Origin: Microcaldota archaeon
GTDB lineage: Archaea; Micrarchaeota; Micrarchaeia; Micrarchaeales; Micrarchaeaceae
DNA length: 38,713 bases
Direction of reading: 5' to 3'
Assembly: GCA_021801905.1 (NCBI GenBank)
Contig: JAKABJ010000004.1
Location: 1-38,713, forward strand
Below, in pieces: positions 26,671 to 36,956 of this stretch. The notes under the pieces are model-generated. The model saw only the letters and a program-made list of their open reading frames with translations. It did not search any database and was not told the DNA's origin. Both the position numbers and the translations under genes were made by a program. How positions within the stretch are numbered: the stretch's first letter is position 1; each line of letters begins with the position of its first letter.

Positions 26671-26703
26671 TGTTTTACATTGAAATCATTCATCTGTGAT
26701 ATT

Positions 26704-26988
26704 ATGACAAAGAGATCAAACGGGCATTTCTCAGGAAAGACAAGAAACTTTGCAAGGCATCATAAGCCATCAAGCCTTAATACCAGCTCCATAATAAAGC
26801 AATTCGCAATAGGGGATAATGTGGCGATAGTGCCAAAAGGCAATGGATACAATAGCCCGCATCCAAGGTATAAAGGCAGGACTGGAAGAATAGAGGGAGT
26901 GCGCGGCTCTGCATATGTAGTAAAAGTAAATATAATGAATGCAGAGAGGACGCTCATAGTTCCTGCGCTGCACCTAGAGAAAGTATAA
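26704..26988 (+). CDS. rpl21e: 50S ribosomal protein L21e
   Basis: 'FAIGDNVAIVPKGNGYNSPHPRYKGRTGRIEGVRGSAYVVKVN'; ATG at 26704 preferred. Confidence 0.92.
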   Translation: MTKRSNGHFSGKTRNFARHHKPSSLNTSSIIKQFAIGDNVAIVPKGNGYNSPHPRYKGRTGRIEGVRGSAYVVKVNIMNAERTLIVPALHLEKV

Positions 26989-26994
26989 GCCAAT

Positions 26995-27573
26995 TTACCT
27001 GTATCTTCCTTCCCTCTTCGAATAAGGTTTTGTAAACATATAGAATCTTTCCGTTCCTTGAAGCTCGGATAGGACCCTTTCGCCTATTAGCTTTGCAGGA
27101 TCCTGCAGCAATGAAACCCTTGCATTTATATCTACAAAGCTCTCGAATCTCTTTTCATTCCTTGCTTTCAATATTGCTTCGAGGTGCTTTTTGCCGATTC
27201 CTGGGAGCAGCTCCAGAGCATGCTGTCTTATGTTTAAAGGACCAGCATTGTTGAAAACGTCGACGAATCTTTTCTCGTTGGCCTTTATTATTGTGCTTAT
27301 TGCCCTCTGCAATCCGTTCTTGGCTGTTTGAGTTAGATCATCATAACTTATCCTTGCCTTTATGAGCGAGACCTTCTCCCTTTCATCCTTTCCTATATAT
27401 ACTCTCTCGGCAAGCGCCATTGTGGCCCCTAGCTTTGGAGTAACTTCAAGAAGCGTAAACCATTCCTCTCCTATAAGCTGTGCTACAGGCTCAGATTTGT
27501 TCGAGAAAGACTTGCCAGTAGGCATGAAGTCAAGTACGTATGCATACTCTTCTCGTCTTTCTTCTTGCTGCAT
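26995..27573 (-). CDS. DUF655 family HhH protein
   Basis: 'EYAYVLDFMPTGKS', 'HALELLPGIGKKHLEAILKARNEKRFESFVDI'. Confidence 0.88.
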   Translation of the reverse strand: MQQEERREEYAYVLDFMPTGKSFSNKSEPVAQLIGEEWFTLLEVTPKLGATMALAERVYIGKDEREKVSLIKARISYDDLTQTAKNGLQRAISTIIKANEKRFVDVFNNAGPLNIRQHALELLPGIGKKHLEAILKARNEKRFESFVDINARVSLLQDPAKLIGERVLSELQGTERFYMFTKPYSKREGRYR

Positions 27574-27601
27574 TCAAAACACTTCACGGATCTCATCAGA
27601 A

Positions 27602-27931
27602 CTACTTCTGGTTTACTATAGAAAGTATTTTCTTTACATCTTCGTCTGCAAATGTCTTCTTTTCAGAAGCAAGTATCTGCCTGAGCAGCATCTCGCTTTT
27701 TGGCATTAGGTTTAATATGGTAACTATTGCGTTAGGGCTCAGGTATCCGAGCTCTTCCAGCCCCTTCTTGAGCTTCTGCTCTGTGGATTTTGAGCCTGCA
27801 AACTTAGAGGCATGATCATAGGCCACCTGCTGCTCATATGTCAAATCCTTCTCCTTCTTCCTTTTTTCTAGTATCTCCAGTACCTCAGATAGAGACGCGT
27901 TGCTTATATACTTTGACTCTTTTCCTATCAT
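27602..27931 (-). CDS. rpoF: DNA-directed RNA polymerase subunit F (Rpb4 family)
   Basis: 'SLSEVLEILEKRKKEKDLTYEQQVAYDHASKFA'; next to DUF655 as in other archaea. Confidence 0.85.
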   Translation of the reverse strand: MIGKESKYISNASLSEVLEILEKRKKEKDLTYEQQVAYDHASKFAGSKSTEQKLKKGLEELGYLSPNAIVTILNLMPKSEMLLRQILASEKKTFADEDVKKILSIVNQK

Positions 27932-28029
27932 TCATACCACAGTTTTTTAGACAACCGGAATGGCAGGTTATCTATTATAAGTTACCTATTTTAATAGTTC
28001 TGTTTAATCACTTATATAAAGGTTTTGAA

Positions 28030-28938
28030 ATGGAGCCAAAAGAGGCCTACGAGAAGGTTTTTGCAGAAGTTAGCAAGCATGTGGCAGGCAAGGAAGAGAC
28101 AATAAAACTTATCTTCATAGCAATGGTAGCCAATGGCCATGTATTGCTTGAGGGGGTGCCAGGAGTTGCAAAAACAACCATTACAAAAACTATAGCTGAG
28201 ACCATCAATGCCTCTTTCGGAAGAATACAGGGAATGCCAGATCTTGAGATAAAGGACATCATAGGATATGCTTACCTTGATGAATCGCACAACCCTGTAC
28301 TCAAAAAAGGGCCCATATTCAACAACATACTGCTAATAGACGAGCTTAATAGAGCCCCACCGAAAACCACCACTGCGCTGCTGGAAGCTCTGGAGGAGAG
28401 GCAGGTTACCATAGGCAATTCTACTATGCCGCTTGATAGGCCATTTATAGCTATAGCAACCCAGAACCCGCTGAATATAGAAGGCACTACACAGCTTCCG
28501 AAGGTGCTGGCAGACAGATTTCTTATGAGAATAGAGGTCACCTACCCTTCCGCAGAGGAAGAGAAGCAGATGCTGAGGATAAAGGAGAGCGATGAGAAGC
28601 TCTCTATAGCAAAAGTGATCGATAAACAGGATATGATAGAGATGCAAGCCAAAGTAAACTCTATACAGATGCAGGATGAGGTTGAGGAGTATATAACAAA
28701 ACTTGTAGAGGCTACAAGAACAGACATACACGTAGTCATGGGAGCAAGCCCAAGGGCAGAGATAAGCTTCATGAAGTGCGCCAAGGCAAAGGCATTGATA
28801 GAGGGAAGGAGCTCAATAACAATAGAGGACATAAAGTTCTTGGCGAAACCAGTGCTAAGCCATAGGATTGTGGCTAGGGCAACAGGAGGCATCGGAGTGG
28901 GAGGAATAATAAACGGCCTTGTTGCCATGCTTAAGTAG
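28030..28938 (+). CDS. MoxR-family AAA+ ATPase
   Basis: 'GHVLLEGVPGVAKTTITKTIAE', 'GPIFNNILLIDELNRAPPKTTTALLEALEERQVTI', 'FIAIATQNPLNIEGTTQLPKVLADRFLMRIEV'; ATG at 28030. Confidence 0.93.
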   Translation: MEPKEAYEKVFAEVSKHVAGKEETIKLIFIAMVANGHVLLEGVPGVAKTTITKTIAETINASFGRIQGMPDLEIKDIIGYAYLDESHNPVLKKGPIFNNILLIDELNRAPPKTTTALLEALEERQVTIGNSTMPLDRPFIAIATQNPLNIEGTTQLPKVLADRFLMRIEVTYPSAEEEKQMLRIKESDEKLSIAKVIDKQDMIEMQAKVNSIQMQDEVEEYITKLVEATRTDIHVVMGASPRAEISFMKCAKAKALIEGRSSITIEDIKFLAKPVLSHRIVARATGGIGVGGIINGLVAMLK

Positions 28939-28945
28939 TGGTCTG

Positions 28946-29407
28946 ATGAGATCCCAATCCGCAATCGAGTACCTTGTAACCTATGGGTGGGCATTGCTCA
29001 TAATTGCAATAGCGCTAATAGCGATTACGGCATTCGGGCTTTTTAACCCAGGCGGCTTTGTCGGAAATAGCTGCGTGCTTCCAAACGGCCTAAGCTGCAA
29101 AAGCGCAATTTTATCATCTAATGGAATGCTTACAATAAATATAGGGCAGGAGACTTCCTCTCCGATAAAAATAACGGAGGTGAGCTGCAATTCCAACCAG
29201 ACCGCTTATGATGGCATATCTGCGTCTGTGAATATTAACATAAACGGAAACGCCACTTTCACTCCTTTCTGCTATTACGCAGGAAATCAATTTAACGGCA
29301 AGATAGGGCAGGTCTATCACGGATTTGTCATTGTGAATTACACCTCCCAGTCTTCTTCAATATCGCAGCAGGCGATAGGCACATTTGTAGGCAAGGTGCA
29401 GAATTAA
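28946..29407 (+). CDS. Archaeal type IV pilin-like protein (class III signal peptide)
   Basis: 'MRSQSAIEYLVTYGWALLIIAIALIAITAFGLFNPGGF'. Confidence 0.85.
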   Translation: MRSQSAIEYLVTYGWALLIIAIALIAITAFGLFNPGGFVGNSCVLPNGLSCKSAILSSNGMLTINIGQETSSPIKITEVSCNSNQTAYDGISASVNININGNATFTPFCYYAGNQFNGKIGQVYHGFVIVNYTSQSSSISQQAIGTFVGKVQN

Positions 29408-29439
29408 AGAGAGGATTTTTCAGATAGGCAGCTTTCAGC

Positions 29440-31374
29440 TCATTGCTCTATACTGAACCTGCTAAGTGTCCTTTTCCTTCTGCTCTTGAAGGGCTTGAAC
29501 TGTACGCCGTTGCCTGTGTAGAACTTAGAGAAGAACTCAACATAAATCAGCCTTGCGCCTTGTATGCCAGATTCGAATATTGCGATTACAAGGTTGAATA
29601 CCTGCCCGACTACCAGTATTAGTATTCCGACTATGGCGAGAAGTATGCTGTGCGTTACACCGTGCAGGAATATTAGGTCTATTATGCCGGCAAGTATGAC
29701 AGAGGTAAGGAGTATGCCGACTAACCTGACATAGGAGAGTATGTGGCTGACTATTGAGGGAAGCTCCATCATGGACTGCACGCCCTCTCCATACAGCACA
29801 GCGATTACTCCTGCTATTATCATCCCAAAAGAGGCAAGTGAAAAAGGCGTAAGGAGAGGCGCCTTGTGAAGCACGTTGAGCCCCAATATGACTATCCCGA
29901 TTGCTGCAAGCATCCATCCGACTTTCGCAACTGCATGCTTTTTGTTGCCATGCGCCATGTTATTTATAAATCCAAGGGCAAATCCAAACTCCACCATCAT
30001 TACACCTATCCATCCGGAAATCAGAAGCAGGGTGGGAAGGCCTACCTCTACATTGAATAGGGCGGTGTATGGAAGCTGGAAGCCCATGTATTCATTGAAA
30101 ATTATTCCAAGCAGCATAGCTATCACTGCTCCTGGTATTATCGCCTTTGCAAGAATCTCAAGCCCGCTTGGGCTGACAATCATGGTTACAAAAGAGGCGA
30201 GCTTCTTGGGTATTCTGCTCTTCTTTGGCGGATGCTTCAGCCTATGAATAAGCCATGTTGCGCCGAGCAGCATTATAAGGCCATAGACAAAGTCGCCGAC
30301 CATGAATCCGAAGAATATGGGAAATACGATTGCAAATATAAGCGTTGGGTCTATCTCATCGCTTTTGGGGAGAGAATAGAACCTTATAAAAAATTCGAAA
30401 AGCTTTGACCATGCAGGGTTGTCAAATTGGGTTGGAGGCTGCTCATCTGAAGATATCTGCTCGACAACAAAATGCCCCTCAGATATCTTTGAGATTCCCG
30501 CCTCTACATTTCCCATTCGTTTTTCTGGGATCCACCCCTCTATGATTACTACCGATTTGCCCATTCCAATTTTGTTGGCTGCATCTACTTTCTCCATCTC
30601 TATCTCTAACTGCTCGGTTATGGCGCTGATTTTGGAATACCACTTCTCAGATATTGCATGGAGCTCATCCTGCAGAGACTTTACTCTCTCCTCGCATCTC
30701 TTTTTTGCCCTTCTCTCCTTATCGAGTGCATCAGCTGGCTTTCCATTCATCTCTGGAATTAATTGGATGCTTAGCTTGTAGCCCTCTGCAGAGCCGCTGA
30801 ACTCTTTTTCCCCTGAAGTGGTTATGCTGACTATCCATGCGTTTTTCAGGGAGATTATGCTTATGTTGTCTGATTCTTTCAGCTTTTCAATAAATTTTTT
30901 CCCATCCTTCCCGGATATGATGAATGATTTTATGCTTCCTGAACTGAAGATCTGAAGCTCTTTTTCAAAGTCCATTATTGTTTCAAGCATTGCAATTCTG
31001 CTTGAATGCTCCTTTATCTCTGCGGAATTTTTATCTACCTCTTTCCTTATTGAGCTTACCCTTTCGTCTATTTTTATTGAGTTTGCTTCTTTCATAAGTT
31101 CTTTTATGCTTTCAAAAGAGACTTTTGCTTCAGAAGCGGTTTTATACAGGCCGCTCTCCAGCCCCCTAAACCTCTGCAGCTCATTCTGTATCTCTTTCTG
31201 CGTGGCGATTCCCGCGCCTATCTGCGCTATGCCGCCCACCTGTGCTCCGGGAACCTCTATCTGAATAGCCCCCATGTCCTGAAGAATGGAGAGCGCGTCA
31301 TCATAATACTCCTTTGATATTATAATCCTGGCCTTCTTCATCTTTGATGGTTTAAGCATGCTCATATTCTCCAT
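29440..31374 (-). CDS. atpI: A-type ATP synthase subunit I (a)
   Basis: Soluble N-terminal coiled-coil region plus about 7 TM C-terminal domain; 'FFGFMVGDFVYGLIMLLGA', 'LSYVRLVGILLTSVILAGI', 'VYVEFFSKFYTGNGVQFKPF'-type end. Confidence 0.95.
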   Translation of the reverse strand: MENMSMLKPSKMKKARIIISKEYYDDALSILQDMGAIQIEVPGAQVGGIAQIGAGIATQKEIQNELQRFRGLESGLYKTASEAKVSFESIKELMKEANSIKIDERVSSIRKEVDKNSAEIKEHSSRIAMLETIMDFEKELQIFSSGSIKSFIISGKDGKKFIEKLKESDNISIISLKNAWIVSITTSGEKEFSGSAEGYKLSIQLIPEMNGKPADALDKERRAKKRCEERVKSLQDELHAISEKWYSKISAITEQLEIEMEKVDAANKIGMGKSVVIIEGWIPEKRMGNVEAGISKISEGHFVVEQISSDEQPPTQFDNPAWSKLFEFFIRFYSLPKSDEIDPTLIFAIVFPIFFGFMVGDFVYGLIMLLGATWLIHRLKHPPKKSRIPKKLASFVTMIVSPSGLEILAKAIIPGAVIAMLLGIIFNEYMGFQLPYTALFNVEVGLPTLLLISGWIGVMMVEFGFALGFINNMAHGNKKHAVAKVGWMLAAIGIVILGLNVLHKAPLLTPFSLASFGMIIAGVIAVLYGEGVQSMMELPSIVSHILSYVRLVGILLTSVILAGIIDLIFLHGVTHSILLAIVGILILVVGQVFNLVIAIFESGIQGARLIYVEFFSKFYTGNGVQFKPFKSRRKRTLSRFSIEQ

Positions 31375-31697
31375 TCCCTGGACAGGATTTTTTTAAATAT
31401 TTCATAAGATTCCTGAGGCGTTAGGCTCTTTATTTTTTTAGCCCTCTCAGACCATTCCCCCAGGATTTTCTGCGATCTTTCTTTTGCAGCATCATCTGCA
31501 TTTTTTAGTATGGATGCGTTTTTGATTTCTGCATCCTTTGCAGCATCTGAAAGTATTTTTGCAGCTGAAGATTGAGCATCCTTGATCATCATATCAGCTT
31601 TCTTATCAGCCTCTGCGATCTCCAATGCGGAGCTCTCCTCTGCCTTTTTTATCCTAAGCAGCGTCTCTTCAGCATCAACCTGCAATATTGCGCTCAT
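31362..31697 (-). CDS. atpH: A-type ATP synthase subunit H (peripheral stalk coiled coil)
   Basis: 111-aa Ala/Lys/Glu coiled coil directly upstream of atpI, overlapping its start. Confidence 0.8.
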   Translation of the reverse strand: MSAILQVDAEETLLRIKKAEESSALEIAEADKKADMMIKDAQSSAAKILSDAAKDAEIKNASILKNADDAAKERSQKILGEWSERAKKIKSLTPQESYEIFKKILSREWRI

Positions 31698-31816
31698 TTT
31701 AAAACCGCCAATGCAAGTATTACTGCAATTGCGGCGATGCCCAGGGTAAGGTTCGCCAGCAGGAATACTCTCTTTATCCTTGAAAACTCAACAGTTTTGT
31801 CATTGCTACTTTGCAT
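31694..31816 (-). CDS. unlisted 40-aa single-TM sORF within the A-ATPase operon
   Basis: Translated by hand: [40 protein letters not shown]; start overlaps atpD stop, stop overlaps atpH ATG (ATGA). Confidence 0.7.
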   Translation of the reverse strand: MQSSNDKTVEFSRIKRVFLLANLTLGIAAIAVILALAVLK

Positions 31817-32447
31817 TTATCTTCCTCTTTATGAATTTTAAAGAGACTATCTGATCACGCTCCATGTCTTCGAGCCTCTGCCTTATGTACAGAATTTTCT
31901 GCTGCATCTTTGGTATAACAACATTCTCTATCGCATTGGATCTTCTGTTAAGCTTCTCTATCTCATAAAGAAGCTTTCTTAGGGAATTCTCCTTCTCGGC
32001 TATCTCTATCAGCACATTGAAGAGGCTGGTATAGCTTTTTCTTGCATCTTGTACTGGAGTGGGCACAGATATCAGATCATATCCCAAACCATGCTCATGA
32101 GAAGCCTGCAAATTCAGGTTGGGTATCTTTACCCCCATGACGTTTTTTGCGTTTACGGATATCAGCATGCTGCTCTGTTCTGCAGCAATCCTCTCCAGGT
32201 TTATCCTTCCAGCATATATCTCTGCAATCTTTGTGCTGTCCATTGCCGACTGCACAGATGCGCCAAGGTTCGCCTTCAGGAGATGTATCTGCCTTGCCAG
32301 ATTGAAGAACTCCAGGACCAGGCTTGCCCTCTTCATCTTTATGAGAGAGAGCCCTTTGCTTGCGACAGCTACGCTTTTTCTGGTGCGTATCAATTCGATC
32401 CTTGTTGTCTTTATGTTAACAGCGTTTACCATGTTCACTCCTTCCAT
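31806..32447 (-). CDS. atpD: A-type ATP synthase subunit D
   Basis: Central stalk coiled coil; '[33 protein letters not shown]', '[31 protein letters not shown]'. Confidence 0.93.
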   Translation of the reverse strand: MEGVNMVNAVNIKTTRIELIRTRKSVAVASKGLSLIKMKRASLVLEFFNLARQIHLLKANLGASVQSAMDSTKIAEIYAGRINLERIAAEQSSMLISVNAKNVMGVKIPNLNLQASHEHGLGYDLISVPTPVQDARKSYTSLFNVLIEIAEKENSLRKLLYEIEKLNRRSNAIENVVIPKMQQKILYIRQRLEDMERDQIVSLKFIKRKINAK

Positions 32448-33814
32448 TTTCCGTATTTGGAAATGAATTCATCCTTTATCCTCTTCATATCATTCTTGGA
32501 GAGAGTGCTGAAAAGCTCCCAGCCAAGGTCAAGGCTCTTGTCTATGCTCCTATCTTCATCGTATCCCTGCTTTACGAACTTCTCTTCGAAAAGGTCTGCA
32601 AATTTCAGGCTGCGCCTGTCATTCTCGCTCAGGGCTTCCTCGCCGACTATTTCTGTAAGGCTTCTCAGGTCTTTCCCTGCAGCATACGAAGAATAGAGCT
32701 GGTCTGAAACATTCCTGTGATCCTCCCTAGTCCTCTCTTTCCCTATTCCCTGGTTCATGAGCCTTGAGAGGGAGAGCAGCACGTCGACATTCGGGTATAT
32801 CCCTTTCCTGTGCAGCTCTCTGCTCAGAACGATCTGCCCTTCTGTTATATAGCCGGTAAGGTCTGGTATCGGGTGAGTTATGTCGTCTCCAGGCATTGTA
32901 AGCATGGGTATCTGGGTTATAGAGCCCTTCCTGTTGTTTATCTTTCCAGCCCTCTCGTATATGGTGGAAAGGTCAGTATACATGTATCCAGGATATCCTC
33001 TCCTGCCCGGAACCTCTTCCCTGGCGGCAGATATCTCCCTAAGAGCCTCGGCATAGTTGGTCATGTCTGTTAATATAACAAGAACATGCATATTCTCCGT
33101 ATATGCAAGGTATTCTGCTGCGGTAAGTGCCAGCCTTGGGAGTATTACCCGCTCCATAGAAGGCTCTGATGATAGGTTTAGGAACACAACCGCCCTGGAA
33201 AGGGCGCCTGTCTCTTCGAGCTCCCTCTTGAAAAAGTTTGCCTCCTCGCTGTTTATTCCTATGCCTCCAAAAACAACTGCGAACTCTTCGCTCTCTCCCA
33301 GGATCTTTGCCTGCCTTGCAATCTGGGCAGCTATTCTGTTGTGCGGCAGTCCAGAGCCAGAGAATATGGGCAGCTTCTGCCCTCTTACTAGAGTGTTCAT
33401 GCAATCTATTGTTGAGATTCCGGTCTGTATGAATTCGGAAGGCTCCTCTCTGGCAGTAGGGTTTATTGGGCTCCCTGTTATCTCTATCTGCTCATTGCTG
33501 TATATCTGCGGTCCTCCATCCCTTGGATTGCCCACGCCGTCAAATATTCTGCCGAGCATGTCTGTGCTGACAGAGAGTTTTGCTGTGCTGCCTGTAAACC
33601 TGACTTTTGTTCTCTCAAGATTCATACCTCTTGTCTCTCCGAACGACTGCACTACAGCAATCCCGTTCCTGCTGTCTAGAACCTGCCCTGTCACAGTGGT
33701 CCCGTCTTCCAATGAGATTTCTGCTATCTCGTTGTAAGCAGCGTCGGTGACCCCTTCCACAAAAAGCAAAACGTTTGTTATCTGCTTTACAGTACTATAA
33801 TACACGTCTTTCAT
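32435..33814 (-). CDS. atpB: A-type ATP synthase subunit B
   Basis: '[27 protein letters not shown]', '[25 protein letters not shown]', '[21 protein letters not shown]'. Confidence 0.96.
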   Translation of the reverse strand: MKDVYYSTVKQITNVLLFVEGVTDAAYNEIAEISLEDGTTVTGQVLDSRNGIAVVQSFGETRGMNLERTKVRFTGSTAKLSVSTDMLGRIFDGVGNPRDGGPQIYSNEQIEITGSPINPTAREEPSEFIQTGISTIDCMNTLVRGQKLPIFSGSGLPHNRIAAQIARQAKILGESEEFAVVFGGIGINSEEANFFKRELEETGALSRAVVFLNLSSEPSMERVILPRLALTAAEYLAYTENMHVLVILTDMTNYAEALREISAAREEVPGRRGYPGYMYTDLSTIYERAGKINNRKGSITQIPMLTMPGDDITHPIPDLTGYITEGQIVLSRELHRKGIYPNVDVLLSLSRLMNQGIGKERTREDHRNVSDQLYSSYAAGKDLRSLTEIVGEEALSENDRRSLKFADLFEEKFVKQGYDEDRSIDKSLDLGWELFSTLSKNDMKRIKDEFISKYGKWKE

Positions 33815-35571
33815 GATTGCACCTTATTTGTTTCAGTATTCGCAAGATCCCTGACTGATTTTTGGAAATCTTGGTAATATGAATCTATTTTAGCCTCAGG
33901 GACAAATTTCATCCTTGCCATCTTCTGCTTGGCATCGGTATTCGAAAGCTTGTCCATGGTAAAGCCCCTGTCAAGCAGTGTTCGCTCTGCAGCATCAAGT
34001 TCAAGTATCGCCTTGAGCATTATCGCCTGCTTCTTTATCGAGGTGTAGGTATCTACATCGTCAAATGCGCTCTGCTGCAGGAAGTCCTCCCTTATCACCT
34101 TGGCTATGTCTAGAACCTCTTTCTCCTTTTCAGGGAGAGCGTCGTACCCGACGAGCTGCACTACCTCGTTTATCTCAGCCTCTTTCTGAAGTATTGACAT
34201 CACAGTTGACCTCATATCATTCCATTCCTCTCCTACATTTTTATTATACCATTCACCAAGTTCGTCCAAATAAAGGGAATAGCTGTTTAGCCAGTTTATT
34301 GAAGGGAAATGCCTTCTGTTAGCAAGAGATGCGTCAAGCGCCCAAAATACTCGGGTAACCCTCAGTGTATTCTGTGATACTGGCTCTGATGTGTCTCCTC
34401 CCGGAGGAGAGACTGCCCCAATGGCCGTTACCGATCCTGTAAGCCCGTTTACGGTCTGCACCCTTCCAGCCCTCTCATAAAATTCTGCAACCTTCCTGCC
34501 AAGATATGCAGGATAACCTTCCTCTCCAGGCATCTCTTCAAGCCTTCCGGATATCTCCCTGAGCGCCTCAGCCCATCTTGAGGTGCTATCTGCCATAAGC
34601 GCAACGTTATATCCCATATCCCTGTAGTATTCTGCAAGGGTTATTCCTGTGTATATGCTTGCCTCCCTTGCAGCCACTGGCATGTTGGATGTGTTTGCAA
34701 TAAGGATGGTGCGGTCCATAAGAGGCTTGCCGCTCTTCGGGTCGGTAAGTTCTGGAAATGTTGTGAGTATTTCTGTCATCTCGTTTCCTCTCTCCCCGCA
34801 GCCTATATACACCACTATCTCGCTGTCTCCCCATTTTGCTAGCTGGTGGGATACTACAGTTTTGCCGCTTCCGAAAGGCCCAGGTATTGCTGCGCTTCCG
34901 CCTTTGGCTACTGGAAAGAGTGCATCTATAACCCTCTGCCCGGTAAGGAAGGGAACGTTTGGAGGGAGCTTGGACGAAACCGGCCTGGGTATCCTTACAG
35001 GCCACTCCTGCCCCATGCTTATGCTTCTTTTGCCATCCTTTGAGCCAATCTCTGCAACGCAATCAGAGATGGAAAAATCTCCCTCTGATATGCTTAATAT
35101 TTTGCCGTTTATCCCGTGCTGCACCATAACGAGATGCTTTATTAGGCTGGTCTCATTGACCTCGCCTATTATGTCTCCCCCTTTCACAGAATCTCCAATC
35201 TTTACCTTTGGGACAAAATGCCATTTTTTCTTTGTATCCACTGACTCTACATCTATGCCTCTTGGCATGAAATCTCCGCTTTTGCCCATTATCTTATCGA
35301 GAGGCCTCTGTATTCCGTCGAATATTGAGCCTATCAATCCTGGCCCGAGCTTTACTGATAGAGGCATGCCAGTGTCGGTGACAGGCTCCCCGGGCTTTAG
35401 CCCGGTTGTGTCTTCATATACCTGTATTGTTGCTTTCCCTGAATCAAGCTTTATGATCTCTCCAGTCAGTTTCTCGTCGCCTACCTTAACCACATTATAC
35501 ATTTTGGAGCCGGTAAGCCCGGTCGCTATAACTACAGGCCCGGAAACTCTGTACACTCTTCCATTTTCCAT
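33811..35571 (-). CDS. atpA: A-type ATP synthase catalytic subunit A
   Basis: P-loop '[17 protein letters not shown]', '[32 protein letters not shown]'. Confidence 0.97.
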   Translation of the reverse strand: MENGRVYRVSGPVVIATGLTGSKMYNVVKVGDEKLTGEIIKLDSGKATIQVYEDTTGLKPGEPVTDTGMPLSVKLGPGLIGSIFDGIQRPLDKIMGKSGDFMPRGIDVESVDTKKKWHFVPKVKIGDSVKGGDIIGEVNETSLIKHLVMVQHGINGKILSISEGDFSISDCVAEIGSKDGKRSISMGQEWPVRIPRPVSSKLPPNVPFLTGQRVIDALFPVAKGGSAAIPGPFGSGKTVVSHQLAKWGDSEIVVYIGCGERGNEMTEILTTFPELTDPKSGKPLMDRTILIANTSNMPVAAREASIYTGITLAEYYRDMGYNVALMADSTSRWAEALREISGRLEEMPGEEGYPAYLGRKVAEFYERAGRVQTVNGLTGSVTAIGAVSPPGGDTSEPVSQNTLRVTRVFWALDASLANRRHFPSINWLNSYSLYLDELGEWYNKNVGEEWNDMRSTVMSILQKEAEINEVVQLVGYDALPEKEKEVLDIAKVIREDFLQQSAFDDVDTYTSIKKQAIMLKAILELDAAERTLLDRGFTMDKLSNTDAKQKMARMKFVPEAKIDSYYQDFQKSVRDLANTETNKVQS

Positions 35572-35901
35572 CTATGCACCTTTTAGCATGCTTATATCAA
35601 CTCCCAGCACGCGCTTTGCCAGCCCCTCCACAGATTCCTGGGAGGCTGTGCTGCCGGGCACAGGTATGAATATTACAATGGGTTTTAATGAGGTTTCTGC
35701 CTGGCTTAGCGCCCACTGATCCATTCCTGCCCTTATTGTCTCGGATACAATGACAAGATTATACTCTTTCGAAGCGATAAGACTTGTAAGCCTGGACCTT
35801 GCATCTTTTTCATTTTCCATGAAAACATCCTTTATGCCGATCAGCTTGAAGCCCAATGCAAGCTCCCTTTCTCCGATAACAGCTATCTTGTCAAATTCCA
35901 T
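35572..35901 (-). CDS. atpF: A-type ATP synthase subunit F
   Basis: 'IAVIGERELALGFKLIGIKDVF', 'YNLVIVSETI'; position between C and A. Confidence 0.9.
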   Translation of the reverse strand: MEFDKIAVIGERELALGFKLIGIKDVFMENEKDARSRLTSLIASKEYNLVIVSETIRAGMDQWALSQAETSLKPIVIFIPVPGSTASQESVEGLAKRVLGVDISMLKGA

Positions 35902-36956
35902 CAGACCACGTGCTTCAATATCTTCATCCTATCTAATCTTGCTTTTCCTATATTATAATATTTGCCCAGCCATACCGCCCTCAACTCGTCGCGCTCTATC
36001 TCGCTCCTTATCAAGAAGCCTATTATCTGCTCTACGGATATCGAAGACTCATTGAACATTTTGAGATATTTTTTGTTAAGCTCGCGCTTGAGAGCCGCCT
36101 CTATATAAGAGGAGAATCGCTCCTCCCTATAGAGCTCGAATGCGTCATCTATCTTGAAAGGAAGTATCTGCTGGATCTGCATCACATCCCTGCCAAGCAT
36201 TTCGACAAGCTTGCTTTCCGGTATGCTCCCTCCTTTTATTATGAACTCCTTTATGTCCGTCCTGCCGTACTCTATCGCCTTTATAACGCTCATTATGTTC
36301 TTTATGTCAATCGAATTTTTTATGTAATCAAGCAGCATGCCTTCATTTCCCATGTAAAACTTAAATGAATCTGCAAGCCTTGCATAATAATACAGGTCAA
36401 GCACAAGAAACATGCCAGATACATCTCCTTTGCGCGCGTCGTCAAGATTTTTTAGCAGAGGAGTTCCATATCCGTATTTTACCGCGTATGTTACCACCCC
36501 CTCTATATCCTTCTGCGATATCATATTCGCATAGTCTTCCTTTGTTATCATGCCTGCAAGCAGCCCAACAGGAATGCCGCTCTGCACCGTAAGAAATGCC
36601 TGCGTATGCTCTATCGCATAGCCAAGCTTCTTTGAGGAGAGTATTGTCTTTATGTTCTCTATATCCCACTTTGTTATGAAGGCTGCAACTATATCTTTTG
36701 CAAGAGGCGGGATTGCAGTGGCTGAGGCTTGCGCCATGCGTATCATGTGCGCGTTTATTACAGCTTCCACAAGATCTGTGCCTTTGTAAATTCCTGAAAG
36801 TTCATCTATCTCTTTTCTGTATGAGGTTGATGAAAGAGAAGAGATGAAATCTGCCATCTCCTTCTGCTCTAGCTGCTCTATAAAAGAGGGGCTAAGGAAG
36901 TCGGACCTCATCGCCTTAAGCCTTCCGTACGCCCCGGTATAAGTGGAATCCATCAT
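35901..36956 (-). CDS. atpC: A-type ATP synthase subunit C
   Basis: V-ATPase d/AtpC-like, 'YGRLKAMRSDFLS', 'WDIENIKTILSSK', 'IGFLIRSEIERDELRAVWLGKYYNI'. Confidence 0.92.
   Translation of the reverse strand: MMDSTYTGAYGRLKAMRSDFLSPSFIEQLEQKEMADFISSLSSTSYRKEIDELSGIYKGTDLVEAVINAHMIRMAQASATAIPPLAKDIVAAFITKWDIENIKTILSSKKLGYAIEHTQAFLTVQSGIPVGLLAGMITKEDYANMISQKDIEGVVTYAVKYGYGTPLLKNLDDARKGDVSGMFLVLDLYYYARLADSFKFYMGNEGMLLDYIKNSIDIKNIMSVIKAIEYGRTDIKEFIIKGGSIPESKLVEMLGRDVMQIQQILPFKIDDAFELYREERFSSYIEAALKRELNKKYLKMFNESSISVEQIIGFLIRSEIERDELRAVWLGKYYNIGKARLDRMKILKHVV

Noticed and set aside
29537-29917. Many long antisense ORFs in the track (e.g. 29537..29917 -, 34649..35719 +, 33057..33737 +, 19002..19631 -)
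   Set aside because: They lie out of frame or antisense to strongly supported genes (atpI, atpA, atpB, valS); composition is Ser/Cys-rich shadow-ORF type with no recognisable motifs.
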